Origin: an uncultured Winogradskyella sp.
GTDB taxonomy: Bacteria; Bacteroidota; Bacteroidia; Flavobacteriales; Flavobacteriaceae
Assembly (NCBI RefSeq): GCF_947496485.1
Contig: NZ_CANMCZ010000005.1
Location: forward strand, 62,001 to 126,000
Length of the DNA: 64,000 bases
Direction of reading: 5' to 3'
Part shown: piece by piece, positions 28,312-35,962 of the stretch
Layout of the letters: the number at the start of each line of letters is the position of its first letter
Numbering within the stretch: position 1 is the first letter of the stretch
Made by a program: the position numbers and the translations under genes
The notes under the pieces: generated by a model
Databases searched by the model: none
Told to the model about the DNA's origin: nothing
The model's input: the letters and a program-made list of their open reading frames with translations, nothing else

Positions 28312-29136
28312 TTAAACTGCAACAACTCCTTTTATGTGTGGGTGAGGGTTATAATCCACAAGAGTAAAGTCTTCGAAATCAAAATCAAAAATATCTTTAA
28401 TTTCTGGATTCAAAATCATTTTAGGCAATTGTCTCGGTTCTCTAGATAATTGTAATTCAAGTTGTTCCATGTGGTTATTATAAATATGCGCATCACCAAA
28501 GGTGTGTATAAAGTCACCAGCTTCAAATCCACAAACTTGAGCCATCATCATCGTAAACAAAGCATAAGATGCAATATTAAATGGTACACCTAGAAATATG
28601 TCTGCACTACGTTGGTAGAGTTGACAAGATAGTTTACCATCAGCAACATAAAATTGAAAAAACGCATGGCATGGAGGCAAAGCGGCTTTGCCATTAGCTA
28701 CATTTTCAGAGAACGATTTAGACGTATCTGGTAACACCGAAGGATTCCAAGCCGAAACTAACATTCTACGACTGTTTGGGTTATTCTTTAAGGTGGCTAT
28801 AACTTCTTTAATTTGGTCAATCTCTTCACTTGCCCAATTTCTCCATTGATGTCCATAAACTGGTCCAAGGTTGCCATTCTCATCAGCCCATTCATTCCAA
28901 ATACGTACTCCGTTTTCGGTTAAATATTTTGTATTTGTATCTCCCTTTAAAAACCAAAGCAATTCGTATATAATAGATTTAAGGTGCAACTTTTTAGTTG
29001 TTACCATTGGGAAACCCTCACTTAAATCAAATCGCATTTGATAACCAAAAACACTTTTCGTTCCTGTGCCTGTTCTATCTCCTTTTTCGTTGCCTTCTGC
29101 TAAAACGTGTTTTACTAAGTCGTGGTATTGTTTCAT
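28312..29136 (-). CDS. thyA: Thymidylate synthase
   Basis: This 274-residue folate-dependent enzyme makes dTMP from dUMP. I start at 29136 because [15 protein letters not shown] aligns with the E. coli N-terminus; the in-frame extension to 29214 merely reads through a hairpin element. The catalytic cysteine is C156 in [47 protein letters not shown] and the [16 protein letters not shown] helix are all present. A short insert before the catalytic Cys ([13 protein letters not shown]) puts it about ten residues later than in E. coli. It works with the DHFR fusion nearby. Confidence 0.95.
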   Translation of the reverse strand: MKQYHDLVKHVLAEGNEKGDRTGTGTKSVFGYQMRFDLSEGFPMVTTKKLHLKSIIYELLWFLKGDTNTKYLTENGVRIWNEWADENGNLGPVYGHQWRNWASEEIDQIKEVIATLKNNPNSRRMLVSAWNPSVLPDTSKSFSENVANGKAALPPCHAFFQFYVADGKLSCQLYQRSADIFLGVPFNIASYALFTMMMAQVCGFEAGDFIHTFGDAHIYNNHMEQLELQLSREPRQLPKMILNPEIKDIFDFDFEDFTLVDYNPHPHIKGVVAV

Positions 29137-29141
29137 AATTT

Positions 29142-29159
29142 TTCCCACGAAAGTGGGAA
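29142..29159 (-). promoter_or_regulatory. Hairpin overlapping the thyA ribosome-binding region
   Basis: On the thyA strand the sequence TTCCCAC-TTTC-GTGGGAA is a perfect 7-bp stem with a 4-base loop. It ends about 5 bases before the thyA ATG. It occupies where a Shine-Dalgarno would sit, so it may limit or modulate translation. It resembles small palindromic repeats scattered through flavobacterial genomes (from memory). Confidence 0.5.
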
Positions 29160-29200
29160 TCTCTTTAATTAAACTTAATTTTTTGCGGGTGATAAAAATA

Positions 29201-29233
29201 AAAAAAAGCTTCAAAATTTTATATTTGAAGCTT
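29201..29233 (-). terminator. Intrinsic terminator after the nucleoside transporter gene
   Basis: AAGCTTCAAA (29206-29215) and TTTGAAGCTT (29224-29233) form a perfect 10-bp stem. On the minus strand it is followed by eight Ts. It separates the transporter transcript from thyA. Confidence 0.85.
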
Positions 29234-29294
29234 CATTAGATATAAGAAGTTATTAACTATAATTTATAAGATTTCTGTTTTCACAGGAATTGGG

Positions 29295-31094
29295 TTACCC
29301 AATTATCATTCCTGCAATAGTTGCAGAAATCAATGAAGCAATTGTACCACCAATTAAGGCCTTCATTCCAAATTTAGAAAGTTGTTTACGTTGACCTGGT
29401 GCCAACGATCCTATACCACCAATTTGAATACCAATAGAAGCAAAGTTTGCAAAACCACAAAGCATGTAAGTTGCCATAATTATAGACTTTTGGTAAGTAA
29501 GGTGAGTCGCATTTGTTGCGTTTTTTAAATCTGCTAGCTGGATATAGCCAACAAATTCACTAGCTGCCAATTTAATTCCTAAAAGCTGTCCCATCATCAT
29601 CATATCTTCTTTAGCAACACCAATTAACCACATTAGAGGTGCGAAGACAGTTCCTAAAATAGCTTCAAGTGAAAAATTCTGATATGGTGTGTTTTCTGCC
29701 ATCCAACTATTAAGAGAAGTTACATCTCCAACCCAACCTAAAATGCCGTTTATCATGGCAATAAAAGCAACGAATACTAGTAACATTGCTCCAACATTTA
29801 CGGCTAATTTTAAACCTTCGGTTGTACCGTTTGCTATGGCGTCTAATAGATTAGTACCTATTTTTTCTTGTGATACAGATACATCTGTATTGATTTTTTC
29901 TGTTTGCGGAAATAATATTTTTGAAATGACAATAGCACCTGGTGCTGCCATTACTGATGCGGCTAATAAGTGTTTAGCATATACCAAACGTAGAACCGGA
30001 TCATCTCCGCCTAAAAAGCCAATATAAGCTGCAAGTACGGCACCTGCCACAGTTGCCATACCTCCAATCATAACGAGTAGTATTTCGGACTTACTCATTT
30101 TTTCTAAATAGGCCTTAATCAATAAAGGTGCTTCTGTTTGTCCTAAGAAAATATTACCTGCAACACTAAGACTTTCTGCACCAGAGATTTTTAAAGCTTT
30201 AGATAATAACCAAGCCATGGCTTTTACAACCTTCTGTATAATTCCAAGATAGAACAATACCGAAGTTAAAGCAGAGAAGAATAGTATGGTAGGTAATACT
30301 TGGAAAGCGAATATGAAACCATAAGAATTTACATCCATAACACCACTAAACAGAAATTCACTACCAGCTCTTGTAAAGTCTAGGATGTTAATAAATACTT
30401 GTCCAATAGCTTCAAATACATTTTTAATAAAATCTACTCTTAATACACCAATCGCAATTAGTAATTGAAATGCTAAGCCAATTCCCACAGTCCTCCAATT
30501 GATAGCTTTACGATTACTACTAAATAAAAAGGCAATGAATATTAATGAAACCATGCCTAATACACCTCTCCATAAACTGGTAAACGTAAAACCTTGACTT
30601 TCAATTATAGTATCAGTTGAGGTTTCTTGTATAACATAATTCTCATGCTTTTCTGAAACATAGGTTAAGACCTCATTTCCATTTTTTATTTGAAGCATAT
30701 TAGAATCTTGCTTAAGAATCTCATAATAAACATCTACAGTGGATGGTACTTTTTGTTTAAAAACTAAAAGGTTGTTATTTTGAAGCCAAACCCCTTTTTT
30801 GAAAATGCTGTTAAGAACAGATATGTATTCACCATTTTTATTAAGGTTTAAAAATTCTTTACCTTTTATAAATTCTTTCTGGTCTAAAATACTATCAGGA
30901 TAGGTTTCATAGATTACATATTCAGATAATTGCCAATTATTGAGTTTAGAATCTTCAATTTCATCTATTTGAATAGGAGAGTCTTTTACAACTCCAATGT
31001 ATATGGAATCATTTTTAGGTTTTTCAAGCTCTTGTGCTGTAATTGTTGAAAGTCCAATAAATATAGCAAATAGGGCTTTGAAAAAATTAGTCAT
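29295..31094 (-). CDS. CNT-family nucleoside transporter with extra N-terminal periplasmic domain
   Basis: This 599-residue protein has a signal peptide (residues 1-20, ending ITA). A 145-residue soluble, lipocalin-like region follows (LNNWQLSEYVIYETYPDS, KEFLNLNKNGEYISVLNS, LLVFKQK). The concentrative nucleoside transporter (NupC) fold starts at about residue 172. CNT marks are NIFLGQTEAPLLIKAYLEKM, GGMATVAGAVLAAYIGF and MLCGFANFASIGIQIGGIGSLAPGQR. It takes up nucleosides with Na+ or H+. Ordinary NupC is about 400 residues, so the N-terminal part is an accretion. It lies 15 bases after the DUF151 gene, upstream of thyA. Confidence 0.88.
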   Translation of the reverse strand: MTNFFKALFAIFIGLSTITAQELEKPKNDSIYIGVVKDSPIQIDEIEDSKLNNWQLSEYVIYETYPDSILDQKEFIKGKEFLNLNKNGEYISVLNSIFKKGVWLQNNNLLVFKQKVPSTVDVYYEILKQDSNMLQIKNGNEVLTYVSEKHENYVIQETSTDTIIESQGFTFTSLWRGVLGMVSLIFIAFLFSSNRKAINWRTVGIGLAFQLLIAIGVLRVDFIKNVFEAIGQVFINILDFTRAGSEFLFSGVMDVNSYGFIFAFQVLPTILFFSALTSVLFYLGIIQKVVKAMAWLLSKALKISGAESLSVAGNIFLGQTEAPLLIKAYLEKMSKSEILLVMIGGMATVAGAVLAAYIGFLGGDDPVLRLVYAKHLLAASVMAAPGAIVISKILFPQTEKINTDVSVSQEKIGTNLLDAIANGTTEGLKLAVNVGAMLLVFVAFIAMINGILGWVGDVTSLNSWMAENTPYQNFSLEAILGTVFAPLMWLIGVAKEDMMMMGQLLGIKLAASEFVGYIQLADLKNATNATHLTYQKSIIMATYMLCGFANFASIGIQIGGIGSLAPGQRKQLSKFGMKALIGGTIASLISATIAGMIIG

Positions 31095-31109
31095 AAAAGT
31101 TGATGTTAA

Positions 31110-31724
31110 TTAACGTTTAGAAATTTCGTCTCTTATTTTAGCAGCTTTTTCATAATCCTCATTATTTACAGCTTCGTCTAAAAGGGTGTTAAGTTCTTCG
31201 AGAGATTTATCTTTGTAGCCTTCTTGTTCAACTGTTGCAGCTTCAATTTCTTCTGCAATAAGATCGTCAACGAGTATGCTATCTTGTTCTTCATCTTCCT
31301 TTTTAGGATTCACTTTAAGATAGATTCCGGCTTTATCCAAAATGTTTTTATAGGTAAAAATTGGTGCCTGAAAACGTAAAGCCAAGGCAATAGCATCGCT
31401 TGTTCTTGCATCAATAATTTCTTCAATTTTATCACGTTCGCAGATTAAACTTGAGTAGAAGACACCATCAACTAATTTATGAATAATCACTTGCTTCACC
31501 ACAATATCAAAGCGGTCAGCAAAGTTTTTAAACAAATCATGTGTTAATGGACGTGGAGGACGAATTTCCTTTTCTAATGCAATAGCAATAGATTGAGCTT
31601 CAAAAGCTCCAATGACGATTGGTAATTTTCTGTCACCATCAACTTCATTTAGAATTAATGCATAAGCACCATTCTGGGTTTGACTGTAAGAAATTCCTTT
31701 GATATTTAAACGAACTAAGCTCAT
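31110..31724 (-). CDS. DUF151 bifunctional-nuclease-family protein with UVR motif
   Basis: This 204-residue protein has a DUF151 (BFN) domain at about 1-130: GISYSQTQNGAYALILNEVDGDRKLPIVIGAFEAQSIAIALE and a DARTSDAIALALRFQAPIF core. An acidic linker leads to a C-terminal UvrB/UvrC-like motif (LEELNTLLDEAVNNEDYEKAAKIRDEI). BFN proteins are reported to have DNase/RNase activity in plants. Bacterial function is not settled. It is co-directional with etfA upstream (111-base gap) and with the nucleoside transporter downstream (15 bases). Confidence 0.88.
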   Translation of the reverse strand: MSLVRLNIKGISYSQTQNGAYALILNEVDGDRKLPIVIGAFEAQSIAIALEKEIRPPRPLTHDLFKNFADRFDIVVKQVIIHKLVDGVFYSSLICERDKIEEIIDARTSDAIALALRFQAPIFTYKNILDKAGIYLKVNPKKEDEEQDSILVDDLIAEEIEAATVEQEGYKDKSLEELNTLLDEAVNNEDYEKAAKIRDEISKR

Positions 31725-31835
31725 AAATTAAAAAACACAAAGAACTGTTTAAATTAGGACTTTACCAAACTGCATCGTATGATTTCGATTTGGTGCTAAT
31801 TTAAACAGCCCTTTTGTAATTACAAGGTAATAAAA

Positions 31836-32798
31836 TTATGCGTTTTGAGCTTTAAAAGCTTTTAATTTTTCTATTAACTGCGGTACAACTTCAAAGGCAT
31901 CACCAACAACCCCGTAGTCTGCAGCCTTAAAGAAAGGTGCTTCTGGATCTGTATTGATAACAACTTTTACTTTAGATGAATTAATACCAGCTAAATGCTG
32001 AATTGCACCAGAAATACCAATAGCAATATACAAGTTGGAAGCTACAGGTTTTCCTGTTTGCCCTACGTGTTCACTATGAGGTCTCCAACCTAAATCAGAA
32101 ACTGGTTTAGAGCAAGCTGTTGCTGCACCTAATACTTCTGCAAGTTCTTCTATCATTCCCCAATTTTCTGGTCCTTTTAAACCTCTGCCGCCAGAAACAA
32201 CAGTCTCTGCATCTGCAATACTTACTTTATCAGTGGCTTTATCAACAGATTCTACATTTACGCCAGAACCTGGTAATGATGGTGAAAAATCTTCAACTGA
32301 AGCCGTTCCACCGGATTCAACCAAACCAAAAGAATTGTTAGATAAACCAACAATTTTTACATCTGTATTAATTTCTGTATTTGCAAACGCTTTATTTGTA
32401 AAAGCCGAGCGCTTTACTGTAAATGGCGATACACTAGATGGTGCTTCTACTACATTAGAAACATAGCCTGCATCCAATCCTACTGCTAATAATGGTGCTA
32501 AATACTTACTGTCTGCACTAGAACTTACCACAACAACTTTTGCATTTTCACTTTTTGCTGCACTTTCAATTGAAGCCGCATATGTTTTCGCATTAAACTT
32601 ACTTAAAGCATCATTTTTTATAGAAAGTACTTTTGAAGCTCCATAGTTTCCTAGGCTTTCAGTACTATCTGCATTAATAGCAACAGCTGTAACTGTTGTT
32701 CCCATTTGGTCTGCAATTGCTTTTGCATAAGACACAACTTCTAAAGCTGCTTTTTTAAATTTTCCGTTTTCTGATTCTGTATATACTATAACTGACAT
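31836..32798 (-). CDS. etfA: Electron transfer flavoprotein, alpha subunit
   Basis: This 320-residue FAD-binding subunit has an N-terminal ETF domain (1-185) and a C-terminal FAD domain with VVSGGRGLKGPENW, GWRPHSEHVGQTGKPVASNLYIAIGISGAIQHLAGI and INTDPEAPFFKAADYGVVGD, the family signature. It moves electrons from acyl-CoA and other dehydrogenases to the quinone pool. It follows etfB by 10 bases, the usual heterodimer arrangement. Confidence 0.95.
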   Translation of the reverse strand: MSVIVYTESENGKFKKAALEVVSYAKAIADQMGTTVTAVAINADSTESLGNYGASKVLSIKNDALSKFNAKTYAASIESAAKSENAKVVVVSSSADSKYLAPLLAVGLDAGYVSNVVEAPSSVSPFTVKRSAFTNKAFANTEINTDVKIVGLSNNSFGLVESGGTASVEDFSPSLPGSGVNVESVDKATDKVSIADAETVVSGGRGLKGPENWGMIEELAEVLGAATACSKPVSDLGWRPHSEHVGQTGKPVASNLYIAIGISGAIQHLAGINSSKVKVVINTDPEAPFFKAADYGVVGDAFEVVPQLIEKLKAFKAQNA

Positions 32799-32808
32799 AA
32801 TTCTTTTT

Positions 32809-33555
32809 TTAAATGACCTTAGCTTCGTTATGAAGTAAGTTTACTAATTCATCGATATTATCTGAATCAACTAATTTTACAGCACCTTTTGGAGCTGGTT
32901 TTTCAAAACTTACAGCTTTAGTTTCTGCGCTCGCATCAGTTGGCTCAACAACCGTTAAAGGTTTTTTACGTGCCATCATTATACCTCTCATATTTGGGAT
33001 ACGAAGGTCACTTTCTTCAACCAGTCCTTTTTGTCCACCTATAACTAAAGGTAGAGATGTGCTAACCGTTTCTTTTCCGCCATCAATTTCTCTTACCGCT
33101 TTTGCACTAGTTCCATCAACTTCAAGACTTATACAGTTGGCCACAAAATTAGCGTCAGTCATAGCAGCAAGCATACCTGGTACCATTCCACCATTATAAT
33201 CAATAGATTCTCTGCCAGCAATTACCAAATCATAACCACCATCGTTAACTACTTTTGCTAATTGCTTAGCAACTGCATAACCGTCAGTAGCTTCAGTATT
33301 TACTCTAATAGCAGCATCTGCACCAATAGCTAAGGCTTTTCTTAACGTAGGTTCAGTTTCTGCTCCACCGACATTAACCACATCTACACTTGCACCTTGT
33401 TTTTCCTTAAACCACATGGCCCTTGTTAGGCCAAATTCATCATTCGGATTAATCACAAACTGAACACCATTTGTGTCAAATTTAGTGTCACCATCAGTGA
33501 AATTAATCTTTGAGGTTGTATCTGGCACATGGCTAATACATACTAATATTTTCAT
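32809..33555 (-). CDS. etfB: Electron transfer flavoprotein, beta subunit
   Basis: This 248-residue protein begins MKILVCISHVPDTTSKINF and contains the AMP-binding ETF-beta fold. VIAGRESIDYNGGMVPGMLAAM and the SDLRIPNMRGIMMARKKPL segment are the subunit's recognition signature. It pairs with EtfA, encoded 10 bases downstream. The promoter region carries an 18-bp perfect palindrome (33622-33639), so repression by a dimeric regulator is likely. Confidence 0.95.
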   Translation of the reverse strand: MKILVCISHVPDTTSKINFTDGDTKFDTNGVQFVINPNDEFGLTRAMWFKEKQGASVDVVNVGGAETEPTLRKALAIGADAAIRVNTEATDGYAVAKQLAKVVNDGGYDLVIAGRESIDYNGGMVPGMLAAMTDANFVANCISLEVDGTSAKAVREIDGGKETVSTSLPLVIGGQKGLVEESDLRIPNMRGIMMARKKPLTVVEPTDASAETKAVSFEKPAPKGAVKLVDSDNIDELVNLLHNEAKVI

Positions 33556-33621
33556 AAAAAATGATTTATTTTAAACGTCTTTTTCTTCAGAGCACGAAGA
33601 TAAATATAAAATTTTGAATTT

Positions 33622-33639
33622 TACTATGCACGCATAGTA
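33622..33639. promoter_or_regulatory. 18-bp perfect palindrome upstream of etfBA (operator candidate)
   Basis: ACTATGC-AC-GCATAGT, extended by a flanking T/A pair, is centred about 75 bases upstream of the etfB start. Perfect palindromes of this size are typical of TetR- or MarR-type dimer operators. In flavobacteria, fatty-acid oxidation genes would be a natural regulon (inference). Confidence 0.55.
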
Positions 33640-33677
33640 TTTTTTATTAAAATCTATACTTTAGATGCTAAAAATCA

Positions 33678-34777
33678 TTAATTCTTTAAAAATTTGAAGA
33701 TTTTTTGCTGATTGTTTAGGTTAGAGAGTCTAATGAAGTAAAGTCCTCTGGAAAAGCTGGAAGTATTAATTGTGTTGTTATTAAATGGTCTACTCGTAAG
33801 GATTTGTTGTCCTGAAAGATTAAATATTTCAATATTGTAGACATTTTCAAACTGATTTGAAATATTCAAATAGTCATTGCTTTCAAAAACCTTATTGAGT
33901 CTGAGGAAAATTCATCGACGGAAAGATTATCTTCTTGAAACTTCATAAAGTCAGTTGAAAACACACCTGTTTCTCTTTCTATTATGATCTCACCTGATTC
34001 ATCTCCAGGATAAATCTTTATATTTCCAATATTATACACTTGGCAACCAATGTCTAACATTGAATATAGCCATTGTTCAATTGAATGACATGGTCCGCTA
34101 TCATAGTCTGTTTCAGTAGAAATACCTAAATCCGTTTCCCAAAGTTGTAATGCAATATCCACAGGATAACAACATTCGTCAACACCACCTTTTAGGCCTA
34201 TAGAAAATACATTACCACAAGGTGATATATTTACAGTTTCGGCAAATATCATATCTTCATTCTGGTCATAATTGAATTCAATTTTTAATTCGAAACCATC
34301 AGGTACACTTTGCTCATTATTTATACAGCTTTCACCAACTTCTGGGATATCGCTACAAAATTTAGAGAGTTTATAAGTTTTTCCATCCAATAAAGCTATC
34401 ATATTAGAACTTACTGGTGTGAAGTCATATTCATATTCAATAAAAAACACATCTGATGAAACAGTATTATAAAGCTCATTAATTAAATCTTTATTTTTAT
34501 GAACAATATCATAATACTCAAATAACACACCTGTAGAGTTAGGAAAAGCTTGATAAAAATCATAAATAATATAATTAGCAAAAATATCAGTAATGGTTTG
34601 ATCTTGGTGTGTAAGTGTAATTGTACCATCAGAATTATTTGTTACTGTAGGAATATTGTCCGAATTTTCAATTTTTATGTAATCCTTTTGCAAAGGACAA
34701 AGCACAGCTTGTTGCGCCGAACCAACTAAAGCAAATAAGATAAAAACAATACTAAAAAAATAATTCTTATAACTCAT
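33678..34777 (-). pseudogene. Secreted T9SS cargo gene split by a one-base frameshift
   Basis: Two overlapping frames form one gene. The first (34777 to 33866, 303 residues) has a signal peptide (FFSIVFILFALVGSAQQ) and a novel body, and ends abruptly in RFLKAMTI. The next frame continues as a type A T9SS sorting domain (KVFESNDYLNIS, VYNIEIFNLSGQQILTS, GLYFIRLSNLNNQQKIFKFLKN) to 33678 with no proper start of its own. Inserting one A in the AATAAGG tract near 33888-33898 gives SSDSIKVFESNDY, a normal junction. The protein as encoded would be secreted to the periplasm but not sorted by T9SS. A sequencing error is equally possible. The body matches no domain I know. Confidence 0.8.
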
Positions 34778-34896
34778 AGAATCCTAATTATGGATTTAAT
34801 AATCAAGTTACAATTTTTTTCTCTTTTTCGCATGAGATTTAATATCATTATGTAATCAATAATTATTATTTTTGCTATTCGTTTAAAAACAAGATA

Positions 34897-35874
34897 ATGA
34901 AGACAATTCAATTTAGAGAAGCTATTTGCGAAGCCATGAGCGAAGAAATGCGCAGAGATGAAAGTGTTTATCTTATGGGTGAGGAAGTAGCAGAATATAA
35001 CGGTGCATACAAAGCATCAAAAGGAATGCTCGATGAGTTTGGTGCTAAGCGTGTTATTGATACACCAATTGCTGAACTTGGTTTTGCAGGTATTGCAATT
35101 GGTTCTACAATGACAGGCAATCGCCCAATTGTAGAATACATGACGTTTAACTTCTCTTTAGTTGGAATTGATCAGATAATAAATAATGCAGCTAAAATTA
35201 GACAAATGTCTGGCGGACAATTTAAATGTCCAATAGTATTTAGAGGGCCAACAGCTTCTGCTGGTCAGTTGGGTGCAACACACTCACAAGCTTTTGAGAA
35301 TTGGTTTGCTAACACACCAGGTTTAAAAGTAGTTGTACCTTCTAATCCTTATGATGCTAAAGGCTTATTGAAATCTGCAATTAGAGACGATGATCCAGTT
35401 ATCTTTATGGAAAGTGAGCAGATGTATGGTGATAAAGGTGAGGTGCCAGAAGGAGAATACACTATTCCTATTGGAGTTGCAGAGATAAAACGTACAGGAA
35501 CGGACGTAACAATTGTATCTTTCGGAAAGATTGTAAAAGAAGCTTACAAAGCTGCTGATGAATTAGAAAAAGAAGGTATTTCTTGTGAGATTATAGATTT
35601 ACGTACGGTTCGTCCGATGGATAGAAAAGCTATTTTAGAATCGGTTAAGAAAACCAATAGATTAGTGGTGTTAGAAGAAGCATGGCCTTTTGGAAATGTG
35701 GCTACTGAAATCACGTACTTAGTTCAATCGGAAGCATTTGATTATCTAGATGCTCCTGTAGTAAAAATAAATACAGCAGATACTCCTGCTCCATACTCAC
35801 CTGTTTTATTAGCAGAATGGTTGCCTAATAGTGACGATGTTGTTAAAGCAGTTAAAAAAGTAATGTACAAATAA
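34897..35874 (+). CDS. pdhB: Pyruvate dehydrogenase E1 component, beta subunit
   Basis: This 325-residue subunit pairs with E1 alpha in the pyruvate (2-oxoacid) dehydrogenase complex. It opens MKTIQFREAICEAMSEEMRRDESVYLMGEEV, with the thiamine-diphosphate contact region GAYKASKGMLDEFG, then RVIDTPIAELGFAGIAIGSTMTG, VFRGPTASAGQLGATHSQ and a C-terminal transketolase domain (CEIIDLRTVRPMD, VVLEEAWPFGNVA). Length is typical. E1 alpha is not in this window. A TATTTTTG -7-like box at 34867-34874 may be its promoter. Confidence 0.9.
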   Translation: MKTIQFREAICEAMSEEMRRDESVYLMGEEVAEYNGAYKASKGMLDEFGAKRVIDTPIAELGFAGIAIGSTMTGNRPIVEYMTFNFSLVGIDQIINNAAKIRQMSGGQFKCPIVFRGPTASAGQLGATHSQAFENWFANTPGLKVVVPSNPYDAKGLLKSAIRDDDPVIFMESEQMYGDKGEVPEGEYTIPIGVAEIKRTGTDVTIVSFGKIVKEAYKAADELEKEGISCEIIDLRTVRPMDRKAILESVKKTNRLVVLEEAWPFGNVATEITYLVQSEAFDYLDAPVVKINTADTPAPYSPVLLAEWLPNSDDVVKAVKKVMYK

Positions 35875-35962
35875 ATAAATTGCAGTTTTCTGCGTTTAAT
35901 AAACTTCATTTGTAACCCTTAAGCTATTGTAGCATGGTTATTGATGAAGTTTGTTTTTATAT

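Noticed and set aside
29137-29214. Extended N-terminus of thyA
   Set aside because: The additional residues translate a hairpin element and its flank; the E. coli-like start MKQYHDL is at 29136.
33678-33869. Separate small gene with a T9SS sorting domain
   Set aside because: It has only a TTG start inside the previous gene's stop, no signal peptide, and reads as the continuation of that gene after a one-base shift.
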